Shown here: piece by piece, positions 1 to 11,749 of the stretch
Layout of the letters: each line of letters opens with the position of its first letter
Numbering within the stretch: the first letter of the stretch is position 1
Assembly (NCBI RefSeq): GCF_028372415.1
Contig: NC_092872.1
Location: 513,918,224 to 513,982,223, forward strand
Length of the DNA stretch: 64,000 nt
Direction of reading: 5' to 3'
Source: Notamacropus eugenii
Taxonomy: Eukaryota > Chordata > Mammalia > Diprotodontia > Macropodidae
Translations under genes and position numbers: made by a program
Notes under the pieces: model-generated
Seen by the model: only the letters and a program-made list of their open reading frames with translations
Told to the model about the DNA's origin: nothing
Databases searched by the model: none

Positions 1-43
1 TTAAATGAATGTTGCATAGAAGAATTAAAATGAATGGGAGAAA

Positions 44-75
44 CCATAAAACAAAACAAAACAAAACATAATACA
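44..75 (+). repeat. (AAAAC)n short tandem repeat
   Basis: An A-rich pentanucleotide tract of AAAAC units at the window edge. It lies just beyond the 3' end of the antisense L1 that follows. Simple sequence with no further information. Confidence 0.6.
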
Positions 76-99
76 AAAGAAAATGATCTGTTTCTATCG

Positions 100-955
100 T
101 GATCCAATTACATAGTTCTTTCTCTGAGTGTGGAAAGCATTTTGCCTAGAGTCCACTGGAAATTTTTTAAGTCCATGCATTTCAACGAAGTACTAAGTCT
201 TCCAGAAAAATTCCTCTCACACTGTGGTTGTTGCTGTGTACAAAGTTCTCCTGGTTCTGCTCCTTTCACTCAACATCAGTTCATATAAGTCTTTCCAGGC
301 TTCTCTGAAGTCTTCCTGTTCATCGTTTCTCATAGCACAATAATATTCCATTACATTCATATACCAGAACTTGTTCAGTCATTCCTCAGTTGATGGGCAT
401 CCCCTTGATTTTCAGTTTTTGGCCACCACAAAGAGAGCTGCTATAAATATTTTTGTACATGTGGAACCCTTTCCCATTTCTATTATCTCTTTGGGATAGA
501 GTCCCAGAAGCGATATTGCTGGGTCAAAGGGTATGCACATTTTTGTAGCTCTTTGGGCACAGTTCCAAAATGCTCTCCAGAATGGTTGGATCAGCTCACA
601 GCTCCACCAACAATGAATTAATGTTTCAACTCTCCCACATCTTCTCCAACATTTATCATCTTCCTGTTTTGTCATGTTAGCCAATCTGATAGGTGTGATG
701 TGGTACCTCAGAGTTGTTTTGATTTCCATCTCTCTAATCAATAATGATTTAGAGCATTTTTTATATGATTATAGATAGTTTTAATTTTTTCCTCTGAAAA
801 TTCCCTGTTCGTATCCTTTGGTCATTTATCAGCTGGGGAATGACTTGTATTCTTGTACATTTGACTCATTTCTCTATTTTTTTTTTAAAATGAGGCCTTT
901 ATCGTAGACACTAGTTGCAAAAATTCTTTCCCAGTTTTCTGCTTCCCTGCTAATA
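100..955 (-). mobile_element. L1 LINE, 5'-truncated 3' end (ORF2 C-terminus and 3' UTR)
   Basis: Read on the minus strand, positions 741-412 encode the C-terminal part of L1 ORF2: MEIKTTLRYH, then the cysteine/histidine segment CWRRCG...LIHCWWSCE, then FDPAISLLGLYPKE. Further upstream (about 940-890) AENWERIFATSVYDKGLI matches the segment that precedes it in L1 ORF2. After ORF2 (below 412) comes L1 3' sequence running to about position 100. Only the last 0.85 kb survives, which is typical 5' truncation. The frame is interrupted, so this is a dead copy. The truncation point near 955 abuts an RTE fossil, suggesting that the L1 landed in it. Confidence 0.85.
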
Positions 956-2040
956 TGATAAGGAGATACTTTCTCGGCAAGGAGTCTTTGAAGAATTATT
1001 GTTTTCCACTGGATCAAATGCTTTTCTATAGTCAAGAAATGCAATAACAAGGACAGTGGGATCTCATATGCCCTCTTTCTCAAAATAAACATGACTATAA
1101 AGATATGATCTGATGTGTTGTTTGGAAAAATTCACCCTTCATTTCTCAAATTCAAGGACAGTATATAGATTATTTTCCAAAAAAATTGTAGAGATAACAA
1201 AGTGGGCATGAGGGCTTGCAGTGATTTAGAATCTTTGGGTAACTTTGATTTGGTAAAGATAGGGCCTAAGATTCTTTGTTTGCTCCTTTAGTACCTTTAC
1301 CTCTTTCAGATACCTGGAGAATCAAGCCCTCAGTACCTTCAAAACTGTAGTGAATTCAGGATGGACCCTTCTGTGTATCTGTGGTCCAACTACTTTTCTC
1401 ATCTTTTTCCATCAGAAGCATTTTTACTTCCTCATGCAACATATCTTGGTCTGTCATATTTGAGTTCCATTGTCTTGGTTCCACCACCACTGAAGGTCTT
1501 GCTATAAATTTTATCACAGATTTTACATGTTTAAAAAATCTGGATTTTTTTCTTTGACCTTCCTTCCAGTTTTCTTTTAAAGTACCCTCTGGATAACTTT
1601 GTTCATTTAGGGTTTTTACCCAGTTTTCTTTTCAATGTGTTTTCCTCTCTCTAGCTCCTTTCTGGTTTATGAAGCAGTGCTGTTGATAATTGTCCACCAT
1701 TCTTTTCTGAAATAATTTACAATCAGTTTCTATTTCAAACTGGAGTTACCATTGCCTGCTAAGTCTCTTGACTTATCAAGATTAAGTGTTTATTAGCTGA
1801 GGTGGTTTTAAGGTTCTTTTGGTCTCTTCTCTCCGATTAAAAATACTTAAATTTCTTTAGCAAGTTAGTATAATCTACATCAATGTCTACTCCTTAATCT
1901 ATTTTTTTGTTATCAGTCACTTGTATAAAGGTTCAGTTTAGAAAAGTCTTAATTGTACATAATATCTTTTCTTTCTTCTTCTTTCATTTTTATACTTAAT
2001 TTTATACCTAATTGTATTCATCTTAAACTTTCTCTAAGCG
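955..2040 (-). mobile_element. RTE-clade LINE reverse-transcriptase fossil
   Basis: On the minus strand the broken frames follow the order of an RTE ORF2. First comes a linker-like part resembling NKHLIS.ET.DLAGNGNSS, then KLICKLFQKRMVDNYQQH. Next is FSRYLKEVKVL, a decayed version of the region before RT motif 1. Then SLLS(V)LYKIF-like sequence, and near 1080-960 a decayed copy of the palm motif (PLSLL...DYRKAFDPVENN). Many stops and frame shifts mark it as old. It runs directly into the truncated L1 at about 955. The upper boundary is uncertain; decayed sequence up to about 2240 may belong to it. Confidence 0.7.
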
Positions 2041-2244
2041 ATCTGATGGTACATGGACAACTGGTTTGGGAATGGCTTCCTCTTCAGTTATGAGTCATTT
2101 CCTGTCTGTTCAGATATACTCAATTTCATTTTCTTCTTATCTTATTCAGTGCTTGTTATGGCCAGCACCTTCCCATTCTTTTTCATCATATGTGTGAGGT
2201 TTCTGAGTAGTCTAGAGGCTTTAGAACCCTCTTATTTCTGAATG

Positions 2245-2370
2245 GAGAGAAAAATAATTTATTAACCTGCTTCCAGGTTCTGTGCAGTGCTTGCCATACA
2301 AATATAAGCAAATAAGACAGTTTCTACCTTCAAAGTATTTACACTCTAACAGGTGAAGAGAGTGTACAAG
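2245..2370 (-). mobile_element. L2 LINE 3' tail
   Basis: The + strand carries the reverse complement of an L2 3' end: 'gtgcagtgcttgccatacaaat', an imperfect 'gacagt..ctaccttcaaag' block and 'acactctaacagg'. This is the common 'small interrupted tail' form of L2 in therian mammals. Confidence 0.55.
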
Positions 2371-2394
2371 AGGAAGATGGAAAGATGGATGGGA

Positions 2395-2600
2395 TGGAGG
2401 ATACCTGGGGGGCCATGTCCAGTCATCCTGATCTATATCTTGCCAGTGGACCCCATGGCTCCGGAGGAGAAAGTGAGGCTGGTGACTTTGCACAGCCCTT
2501 TCTTACTTAAATCCAATTCACTTGCAAATCATGGTGTCACCTTCCTGTTGTCATGGTCTTCTGTGAGAATGAAAGATAGACAACAACACCTGAGCTCAGA
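2395..2600 (+). mobile_element. SINE with RTE-type tail (WSINE1/MAR4 group), 3' half
   Basis: The segment aligns by eye to the 3' half of the full-length SINE at 49130-49442. Shared blocks are 'ccagtcatcctgat', 'atggctc.ggaggagaa', 'gtgaggctggtgac', 'ttcacttgcaaatcatgg' and the terminal 'gagaatgaaagatagacaac'. The tRNA-related head is missing. This is the first of three copies of this tail in the window. Confidence 0.75.
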
Positions 2601-2604
2601 GCTA

Positions 2605-3275
2605 CTGGTGAGGAGGTAGAAAAGTCCAGAGTGAGTCAACTGATGACTGTGTCCCTCCATGGAATGTTAGTCTGAGTTTTTTGGCAGTCTGGACTGTGAG
2701 CTTCAGGGCAGGGCTCTAACTTCTGAGCCATATTCTCCAGCACCGTTTTTTCTTTATCCTCCATATGTCTCCCTAAGCCTTCTAAATAGATGTAGATTTA
2801 ATGTGGAGGACTTTTCAAGATTTCTTCATTGAATTTCTCTACTTTCTCATCCTTTGCAATGGACATTGGTGCAAACTGTAATCATTATCAAAATGATGCC
2901 TTTTTGCAAATACTTACCATGGATTACCATGTAATCCAAGATGGCCAAAAGTTTCACCTCCTAACTTCTCTTACTGCCTTTGAAGGTACAGTAAAAGGCA
3001 CTCTACAGATTCCTTTATTTGTCTTTCTAAAGAGAACCTATGAACTATCATTTAGCTGCAGCTTCTTTGCTCACTTTTTACTGAGGATATATAGATGGTG
3101 AGGATTCAATTCCTCTAGTAATTAAGCAACTCTAGCTCACTGAAGAAGGATCTCACATTTAGAATACCAAGTTAATTAAAATGAGATAATACATATTTAC
3201 ATACAAATATAATGCAATATATGATTGCTAAATGTATAAGAGATTTATGAAAATGCTATGAGAATTCAAAATCAG
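2605..3275. other. No recognisable gene or repeat
   Basis: AT-rich unique-looking sequence. Positions 2640-2770 weakly recall a sense L2 3' end ('gtgagcttcagggcagggct') but the match is too short to call. No open frame here has protein-like composition. Confidence 0.3.
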
Positions 3276-3279
3276 GAGG

Positions 3280-3750
3280 AGTCCCTACTGGTGATGGTGA
3301 CTAAGTAAAGAGTTAGTTCATGGAGTACTGTGAGCTGGGTCTTCAAGGATACTTAGAAATTCCAATGAGGGTGAGGGAAAGGCTAGAGCAGAAGGGCATT
3401 TCCAGCATAGGGAACAGAATGACATGATAATGGAACATGCAGAAGACCTATTTGGTGAAGTTAGTCAATTGCCTAGAGTCTAGTTATATGAATTAAAAGT
3501 TGAACTTTAGGAAGGCAGATTGGAACCATGTTTTGGAGGACCTGAAATGCTAGGCTAGGGACCTTGGATTTTACTCATTAAAGAATGGAGACTCTTTCGA
3601 TACTTTTGATCAAGGAAGTGGCATGGCCAGGCCTATTTGTTAGGAAGATTTTGACAATTATATGAAAGATAAATTAGAGATAGGAGAGTCTGGAGGCAGG
3701 GAGAGCAAAGAGGAGCCTTAGGAAGGAGCATATATTAGCAAGGAATAGTT
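3280..3750 (-). mobile_element. L2 LINE, ORF2 C-terminal region
   Basis: The + strand is the reverse complement of the region coding for the end of the L2 reverse transcriptase. Typical blocks are 'tgagctgggtcttcaagga', 'ccttggattttactca', 'gtggcatggccaggcc' and 'aggaagattttgacaa'. It is heavily diverged with broken frames, as expected for an old mammalian L2. Confidence 0.75.
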
Positions 3751-3754
3751 TTAC

Positions 3755-5770
3755 CTAATTAACCCATGACTCTTATTTGTTATCTAATGAGAAAGACATA
3801 GGACAGTTCACTTTTGATGTGCTAAGAGGAATATGGAATGACTGCCAGGCTGGTGGTCTTGTGGGGGAGGGGAACAGCTAGAGACCCAGGTTGGGAAGTA
3901 ACAATGAAAAGCACAGAGGGTTGGGAGATAGTATGAAGATTAAATTAGTTTGTTTTACAATTTTGCCCAGGACTGACACTCAAGAGTTCTCCATGGAACA
4001 ATAACAACCAAAAGGTATAGTAAGAGAATCTATTTAAAACAGGAGCTAAAAGGAGAGAGGTTGTTGCAAAAGCATCTTTTATAAAGATATTGATATGAGT
4101 GGGGCATGGGAAGATTTACTTAAAGAATATTGTTGTTGTTTTTTTAAGGTGGGATAAAGTGACTAGCTAAGCAGAAAAAGACTCTTGGAGTCAGATATTT
4201 GAATAAAGTGTTTGCTGCAGAAAGGTAATACAAATGATATAGCGTTCCTTTGTAGTCACTGGCTCTTTAATTGAGTAGACTGATGTGTCGCTCATATAAT
4301 GGATCTGTGGAGCAGACAGGGTATGAGGCACTGTTATTTTTCCCCTCAAAGCCATGCATTTGAAGTGTAGGTGAATACAAACCATTTAGGAAATAATTGG
4401 TCTGACCCAGTAGCAGAGTAGCCATTTTGGCAGCAGGAAGAGAGGTGTTACTCAGGTGACAGAAGACAATGAGGCAAAGAGAGAATGCAAGAGATCCCCA
4501 GTTTTAAACCTGTCAGCAGAGAAAAGAAAGGATTACAAACACAAACTCCTTCCCCCATTTTTGATTCAAGTCTCTCAGCAAAAATCTTCTGGCTCACTGA
4601 TTAACTAAGTTAATGTTTCCTTTGGCAGCCTTTTGTAATAGAAGACCTTCTCCTATAAGAAGCCCATGTCTGCGGGGGTTGGGGGGGTGGGAGGGAAGGG
4701 GGAGTAGATGGATGTATAGAACTTCAGCCAGGTAGGGAAACCTAAAGAATCCTAAGATTTCTTCCTTGTCATTTTATTTCTGTTCTCATTCTCTGAAAAA
4801 GGATTAGAAAGAAATATTATTCATTTATTCACTCATACATTCAGGAAAACAGTTTTTAGAAGTCTTGCAATAAAAAAAACCATGTCAGTTGCTATGGATT
4901 AGATGGTGTCAAAGGTTCCTAACAGCCCTAAAACATAAGTTTCTATATCTTATCCAGCCCACATTTGGGAGGAACCAGTCATTTTTCAAGTTTCATTAGG
5001 CTAGAGTAGGAATAACCAACCAAGATAGGTGGTACAATATGCCTCCGATGGAAAACTGGTCAGAGAAGTATCATTCAGTCTTGAGGCCACATCCACTCCC
5101 ATCCATCACGCATTCATTCTGCCTTTGGCATCTTTCCTCAGTAGTGAGCCTGCACATGGGGTACTGTAGCAAAACAACTCAATATCCTCTGTTCAACCAA
5201 TAAGTCCAAGCCTCAGCACTTGGTCAACAGCCTGTTTGCAAAGACAGCCTCTTTCTTTCAATGTTTCAATAATCCCAGATGTACACAGATAAACGCTTCA
5301 ACTGCCTCCCCTCATGTTGCTTCTAGAAGCCCAGAAGTTTCAGAGGTTCACTTCTTAAGTTGGTCTAAGTGATTGGGATTTATATATTGCCAACACATAT
5401 GATTGAACTCACTGGGAGTGACACCATTCTCGATTTTAAGACCTTCTCATTCCTACTTGTTGAATCCTCAGTCTACTGTCCTGATGTCTGGGTCCCAGTT
5501 CTCTAGGACCATCACCAGTAAAGTCCACCAGGTGGGGCTGTTTTCTCCTTTCTACTCTCATATATCCCTGGTCAAATTTCCTTTCTCCATTCCCCTTTTA
5601 TTTTCACTATCTAGCAGATGGAAGCAAAACTCTATTATGCAAAAAAAGGACAGATGACCAGAAATATTTGTGGTACACAGACAATTCACATTGTTCAGAT
5701 CCAGCCATTGTCTTAGTGGTGAAGTGATCTACATTTCTAAACCACCCGACCATAGATCAACCCTGGGCAA
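3755..5770. other. No recognisable gene; diverged or unique sequence
   Basis: About 2 kb without a coding signal. There is a G-rich run at 4674-4705 and A/T-rich stretches. Short open frames at 5403-5657 and 4191-4385 have no recognisable domains. I see no SINE with a clear tRNA head or CORE. Confidence 0.3.
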
Positions 5771-5774
5771 GTGG

Positions 5775-5935
5775 CAATATGTAACAGTGGAAAGAATATT
5801 GACCCTTGGATTCAAAGGGCTTGGGTTCAAATCCTGCTTTTGTAACTTATTGCTTTTTGGGATACTGGACAAGTCACTTCTCTGAAACCCAGTTTCCTCA
5901 TCTGTAAAATGAAGGGTATGTATGAGATTATTTCT
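5775..5935 (+). mobile_element. MIR/THER1 CORE-SINE
   Basis: The order is that of a MIR: a tRNA-like part with 'gggttcaaatcctgctttt', then 'ggacaagtcacttctctga', then 'cagtttcctcatctgtaaaa'. It is truncated soon after the CORE. Confidence 0.8.
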
Positions 5936-5964
5936 AAATTCTTTTTTGGCACCCTGGTGGTACA

Positions 5965-6150
5965 TCTGTGACATAGCAGAAAGAGAACAGGAGCTGGAGA
6001 CAGAAGACCTGGCTGAATCCAGACAGAAGAAGTTGGGTAAGTTATCTAACATCTCTGTGATCCAGTTTTCTTTCACATGTAAAATGAGGAGGTTGAGCTA
6101 GAGAACCTCTCAGGTCCCTTTAACTTCCAGATCTTATGATACTACTTACC
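5965..6150 (+). mobile_element. MIR/THER1 CORE-SINE
   Basis: A second MIR-type copy in the same orientation. It shows 'agcagaaagagaacaggagc', a decayed box region, 'catgtaaaatgaggaggttg' and the THER1-like ending 'ccctttaacttccagatct'. Confidence 0.7.
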
Positions 6151-6358
6151 GTGTGGATCACCTTACCTCCTCTAGGCCTTGTTCTTCTAAGATGTGAAAT
6201 GAATGGTTCAGACTAGATGACCTCTAGGATGCTACTTATTACCTGTGTGATCTTGGGACAGTCACAGCTTCTCTGGGCCTCTGGTTTTCTACTATGTAAA
6301 AGGAGGGAATTGGATCCCCAAGGTCCAATTTTCTAGCTCTCAATCCTGTGAATGAATA
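6150..6358 (+). mobile_element. MIR/THER1 fragments, two partial copies
   Basis: Two back-to-back 3' halves of the same SINE type. Each has a 'gtgtgatc' part, a 'tctgggcctc' or 'tctaggcctt' block and a 'gtgaaatgaatgg' or 'gtaaaaggagggaattgga' block. With the two preceding copies they form a run of four sense MIR pieces over 0.6 kb. Confidence 0.6.
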
Positions 6359-6359
6359 A

Positions 6360-7590
6360 CTATCTAAACCATCAGGAGTTAATAGCATAATTAAAAGATT
6401 ATCACAAGCCTTCCCATTTGCATAAAGATCTTGGTTTCCTTATGAAGGCTAATTTATGAAAGATATACATTTGACTGATGTAAAATTGAAGTTCTCCCTT
6501 GTCAGAAGAGAGACATGTCAGTGGGGCTTTTCACGTAGTATTTAGACATCAAGTTTTCCTGACTATCTCTTCCTTCAGCTCTGGTCCTGGCCACATTTTA
6601 GAATCATTCGAAAGACAGCCAACAGATCTTGGATTTCCGACTTCATTCAAATTGGAAAGATGTGGTAATGAAATCTTTCCTATAAGAAAAGGTCTATTAA
6701 ATAAGCACATTGAAGAATTCCTGTTCCATTTGAAATGAGCTTGTCATGTTACCCTAATTGCAGTGCCTGTATGGAGAAGCAGTGCCAGAGCCTGCTTGGG
6801 ATGATTTTAAGAATTAATTATTAAAGTTTCCTATTTCCACTTAATAATCTCTACAGATTACTACTCTACACTTACTCCTTTATGATTTGCAATATTAGCC
6901 TAATTATTGTTCTTGGTACCTCCATGCATGACATGCTGAAGTGTTCACTTCAAACTACCAAAGGGGATTGCTGAGCTAGGGCATCTGTAGGTAAGAAAAC
7001 TTTGTTGGCCCAATTTACTAATAAATCTTGGCGTGATGCTCCTTGCAAAGATGCCAGCCTGTCAAAGGCTTAATCAGGGAGAATAATCCTGGTATCTCTC
7101 TATTGTATTGGGGAAAATCATTGTTTATGACTTCAGGGAGCATCAGCTTGTTAATTTTCAAGATGTGTGGGAAGGGAGCCCTTTTCTAGGAGCAAGGAGG
7201 GCAGTCAGGACAGGAAGGTTTATTTGGGGTAGTTAAGCTTTCCCCATGCATCTCTTTCCAGATGCACCATGACAGAATAACTTTAAAGAATTGCAAAGAT
7301 TTTTCAGGTTGGATGAGAGGGGAGCAGAAAGTAAGTATAGGTATTTATTTCTCAAGCTGGGCAATTGTCTTCAATTTCTCCCAGCTGCCTACATTACTCT
7401 GACGAGTGACTACTCCAGTTGCCATGGGTATTTTGGGCCAGTATTACAGAGGAGGCTCCTTAGGTTAGGTAAGATTGACTTCTGCCTAACTTTATTTTGA
7501 GTAAGACATGAGAGGATTATTTTTGTTGTTTGTTTGTTTGGGGAGTTGCTTCTGTAGATTTTCCCCTACATCTAGCAGGCATTGCTATAT
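6360..7590. other. Repeat-poor block, candidate conserved non-coding sequence
   Basis: No transposon is recognisable over 1.2 kb. Positions 6360-6480 and 6660-6900 are dense in TAAT/ATTA cores and runs such as 'gaattaattattaaagtttc', a composition often seen in developmental enhancers of vertebrate gene deserts. The open frames (79 aa at 6499-6738, 69 aa at 7291-7500) show no domain. The conserved-element reading is inference. Confidence 0.3.
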
Positions 7591-7599
7591 AATATACTA

Positions 7600-7695
7600 T
7601 TCCCATGTATGTATACCTAATTATATATAATATAATAATATACCCATATATGTATACATATGGATGTGACACACACGTATTTACACGCATCCTGT
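7600..7695. repeat. TA-rich low-complexity tract
   Basis: Interrupted TA/TATG repeats (tatataatataataatatac, gtatacatatgg) followed by a short ACAC run. Ordinary simple sequence. Confidence 0.6.
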
Positions 7696-7887
7696 GACTC
7701 TACGTATGGCATCATTTTTTGTACTCATGGCAAAGGAGAAGAATCCATTTTTTCTGTTCAAGTGTCATTAGATTTCAGGGATGCACTTGGCCTCACTAGA
7801 AAAAGGAGTTTGTGTTGGACATAAAAGACTGGGCCATCATTCACACTTCAGCTCGGCCACTTTAGTTCTACTGTGGTAGCACCAGAC

Positions 7888-8105
7888 CCCAGATTCATAG
7901 GATCATGGTGTTATAGGTTGGAAGGGACCTTTAAGGAAAACCCTGGAATCTAACCTCTTCATGTTACAAATGAAGAACTGACAGCTAAATAGGTGAAAAG
8001 ACTGACTTAGGAATATACAAATAGTAAATAGCAGAGTGAGAAATCCAACCCAGGACCTCAGACTTCAAGGTCCATGCTCTTTCCTCTGTATAGTCCTCTC
8101 AATCA
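7888..8105 (-). mobile_element. MIR/THER1-type SINE
   Basis: The + strand shows the reverse complement of a MIR-type SINE with the marsupial extension: 'ttggaagggacctttaagg', 'atgttacaaatgaagaactg', 'agcagagtgagaaatccaac' and 'ccaggacctcagacttcaag'. Confidence 0.75.
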
Positions 8106-8754
8106 ATCACATAGGAAGAGTGAAAGAAACTGAACAAAGAATTCTGATGGCGACTCAGAGGAAATGAATGAATCAGCATTATACTTTGTAAGTTGAGATT
8201 CATTTAGTAATGAAGCAAGTTTAATTGCTTAGCATTGATATTCAATGTCATTTCTTATTAAATATTGAATTAAAAAAAAAACCCCTAATGTTCCCATTTG
8301 AGCCAAGTTTTCCCTAGGGACTAACATGAGGGAAGCCTTTAAGGACCATTTCAAGATTCCCATGAGAAACAGCAGAAACTAGCCATTTATCTTGCATAAC
8401 TTAATGCTCTGAAACATAGTACACCATGTTCTCCCTAGTGCACTTGTCATCTGGGATCATCTGCCTAAAAAAACCTGAGATCTGGCTTGGAAACGTTCTC
8501 ATAAGTCCTTTGTATTGCTCATTTGGCCAGGGAGGCAGTGGCCAAACCTAGCTCTCAATCTTACTTATCTCCAACTTTTGTTACGTGACCCTAGATCCTG
8601 GCTTTCATAAAAGTACGCTGCTTGTCAAGCTCCCATGTGGTTAGAATTTGGGGAAAATCCAATCCCACTTAGATTCAGAATTTCAGGGCAACCTAAGGGA
8701 TGAATTGCACAACAAACTAGGTTAATCTAGTCCTTTACAGTCTTTCTTAACGCT

Positions 8755-8860
8755 CATAACTAAGGAATCATAGAATCATGGGGTATGAGTATTGGATAGA
8801 TCCTCAGAGGTAATCCAATTTGACCCATGCCTAAGCAGGAAATTAATTTCCATATATATT
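8755..8860 (-). mobile_element. THER1/MIR head fragment
   Basis: 'aatcatagaatcatggggta', then 'ggatagatcctcagaggtaa', matches the same extension seen at 7888-7990 but stops before the CORE. A short remnant. Confidence 0.45.
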
Positions 8861-9179
8861 AAGACATGATTATATAAAAACATGAATATAGTAAAGGAGT
8901 CAGACAACTAGTCAGAAAGGATTTACAAAGGACTCATCCTTTTCTGGGACTGGGTACAGGTGGCACTGTCTGGCAACTCTACTGTCCAGACACAGTTCTG
9001 GGTGACAGTTCCAAGGCAAAGAGAGTACTAGTATTTGTGGCTACAAGGTAGCAGGGGAGGTTTTCTGGTAAAGATCAGACTGCAGACCAAGAGAGACTTG
9101 AATCTTTATTACATGCCACTTGTTTTTAAATATACAAGAAATTTAACATAGCAACGTTGAAATTGCTCTGAACTTCCTT

Positions 9180-9370
9180 CTTTTCTTTATATTTAAAAAG
9201 TTTCTTTAGTACTCTTTTATTACTTTTATGTCTTTTATTCTGTGTGGAGGGAGAGGCAGTCTTAATACCACCCTCTTACTCCCTTCAAATCTCTCCTCCT
9301 CCCCCCAAAAAGCTCTCCTCTGAAACAAAATCAAGCTATTCACACCTTTGTTGTATCTGCAAATGAATAT
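9180..9370 (-). mobile_element. Probable L1 3' UTR fragment
   Basis: The pyrimidine-rich stretch with 'ccccccaaaaagctctcct' followed by 'gaaacaaaatcaagct' resembles the reverse complement of marsupial L1 3' sequence. The assignment is from memory and is not backed by coding sequence. Confidence 0.35.
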
Positions 9371-9374
9371 CTCA

Positions 9375-9645
9375 TTCCATACATTAGGAAGAACTTGGGT
9401 TCTAGATTCAGAAGATCTAAGTTCAAATCCCCAATAAATCTCAGACAAACGAATCTTCAGAAATGAATTTCAGCTTCCTCCTTGTGATCTCGCACAGTAC
9501 ACCAGAAATTCAACAGCCCACCTGATCATCTAGGAAGACTGGGCAAATTACTTAACCTCCCTGTCTGTAAAATGGGGAAGTTGACCAGAATGGTCTGAAG
9601 TCCCTTTCATTTTGAGAGCTATGATCCTATGATTACTTTAATCTT
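9375..9645 (+). mobile_element. MIR/THER1 SINE, interrupted
   Basis: The head 'ttgggttctagattcagaag' and 'aagttcaaatccccaa' are followed by about 80 unrelated bases (roughly 9450-9530). The CORE then resumes with 'gggcaaattacttaacctcc', 'gtctgtaaaatggggaagtt' and the THER1 end 'agtccctttcattttgagag'. The middle looks rearranged or inserted. Confidence 0.65.
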
Positions 9646-9649
9646 TCCT

Positions 9650-11745
9650 GCTTCATGTTTGGCTCAGTTCCTTTCAGGCTGCATTGGGCATATTGTCTTT
9701 GCTGAGTTATGATTTACTTGCTATCTAGATAGTCAGAAAGGTCTATAACATAGTCCTGCCACTGGTCACTGAATTAACTCCACAGGTGAATCTGAGTACA
9801 CACACTGTTGTCCTTCATGACCAGAAGAAATGCTCTCAGGAATGCCAGCTTGCTTGGTAGCACTTTTTTTGTCCCCTCTGGGAGGAGATTTGTTGTAACA
9901 TTGCCAATTGCCTGTAACTGACTGCCAGCTCTTGAAATAAACCAGCACCACAGTTTACAAAGCAGCAAGCGGGGAGCCCTGGATGCCTGAGAGTTGGCAG
10001 CAAGAGGTGGAACCCGGCACCAGCCTCAATCTAACCAATCCAAGGTTAATCGTCATTATGGGGAGGTGGGAGGGGGGAGCGTTGACCCATGTGAGATGAA
10101 AAATTGGTCTCCATCCAATACCCTCTTTGGATAATGGATCTCTGTCTTTGGTGTTCAGAATATGGCACTCTTCCACAGCACTAAATTTCTCTTAAAATTT
10201 ATTTTTTCAAACATTATTTTTAATGTTAAACACCCCCAAAATGCATTTTTCATGTTTATGGCTGGTGCATAAAATTACAATGGGCTAACATTTTTACCAG
10301 CATACCAGGATCATGCTCCATAATTTAAAAGGTGACTTTAGTGTTGCAATAAATTTCATGCGACACTGAAACCTCTGTGGAAAATATACAAATTAGAGGC
10401 TGGCCATTTAGCATTTTTTTTGGGGGGGGGGTTATGCGGTTAATTACTGTATCCACACCATTAAGGAAGCTGGTAGGTGGGGAGTAAAGGATGTGGGGTT
10501 CTCCATAGTGGATGGGAGGTGCTGCTTGTCATAAGGGGAAGGAATGTATGAGCTCTCCTTCAGGATGACTGCAGTGACATTTAGGTGAGGCTGTGAGAGT
10601 GATGGAACCAGGGGATGAGACAGATGCCTTGAGAGAGCTGTCTCTCTATTAAAAATGGGGCTTCCTTGAGTTTATCAGGAGGCGAGTACTGTGAGTTTAG
10701 TGCGAGACTATTAGCTCATGCTGGCTGAGTTTCACAGTTTGAAATTAATTTTTTTTGTTTATTTTAGCCCTCCTGATGTCCTGACCAATTGCCACTTTGT
10801 CAGTGAGCTGTTTTAATTTTCAAGGAAGGTAGGTGGTGTCTGCTACAAATAAGTTGCTCCTTCTGAGCTGGCACCTGTGTAGCTTTTCTCTTTTCCTCCT
10901 TCTTTCCCAAAAGGTATAGGAGGAGCACACTTAAAAGCCAAGAGAATGTGCAAACAGGCTGATAAACTGATTGTGAGTGGAGCATGTTAGTGGTCTGAAG
11001 CTTGGCCTAGAAGTGGAGGAAGGAGAGTGGGACTTGGTAATTGACATGGTGGTCACTGGCCCTTTCTGTGTTCTCACAAGGAGGTAACTTAAGACAGGGC
11101 AGTAATTGCCAGATGCAGGGCTTTAATGAAGCCACATAAATTAGCACATCCCTACAAGTCATGGGCCTGAGAGAAATCAGACTGTGGAAAAGTTAAGATG
11201 ACTTACGTGGATACTACGCTTATTGAGGCTAATGATGCCCCTGGTCATCAGAGGTACCACGGTGATAAACATGGTAAGTAGAGTATAGAAAGACCTGGGG
11301 GAAATTTGGCCTGCTAAACCATTTTGGGGCTGCTCTTAGATTGGAAAAAAAAAACGGTCTGTCAGCTATGTTGCCTTTGCAGAGAAATAGATGTTCACCT
11401 CTAATATCAGACTGTGAGCAACAATTTACCCAACCATACTTGTGTTGACCCTTCTGTTTACAACATGATGGCTTGTTCAAATGATGGCAGCTCTCCTTTC
11501 AGCTCATCAAAAGAACATTAAGCTTGTCATAGTAATACCAAAAATGTCGTTTTATCCTCAAGGATTCTTTAAAACACCTTTAGATTGACTATTTATATCT
11601 CTATATAATTGATCATATATGTATCACAGCAATAGAATCTTTATATTTTATTTGGAGGGATATTTTAAGTGGTAAAAAGGGCAAACTCAAGGAAATCAAG
11701 GAACCACACAGGCTATTGCTCATAATTGTAAAAAAAAAATATTAA
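9650..11745. other. Repeat-poor block, candidate conserved non-coding sequence
   Basis: About 2 kb with no recognisable transposon. The part at 10080-10400 looks most constrained: AT-rich with long uninterrupted low-CpG text and motifs such as 'ttaaaatttattttttcaaa' and 'gcataaaattacaatgggct'. A G10 run lies near 10421-10430. Small open frames (for example 73 aa at 9955-10176, minus) have no domain. Conservation cannot be tested here. Confidence 0.3.
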
Positions 11746-11749
11746 GGTA

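Noticed and set aside
874-1092. 72-codon minus-strand frame that reads cleanly through RT-like sequence
   Set aside because: It crosses the join of an RTE fossil and a truncated L1, so it is a chance fusion of two dead LINEs.
5729-6076. 115-codon minus-strand frame
   Set aside because: Runs across two sense MIR copies read backwards; its sequence is SINE-derived.
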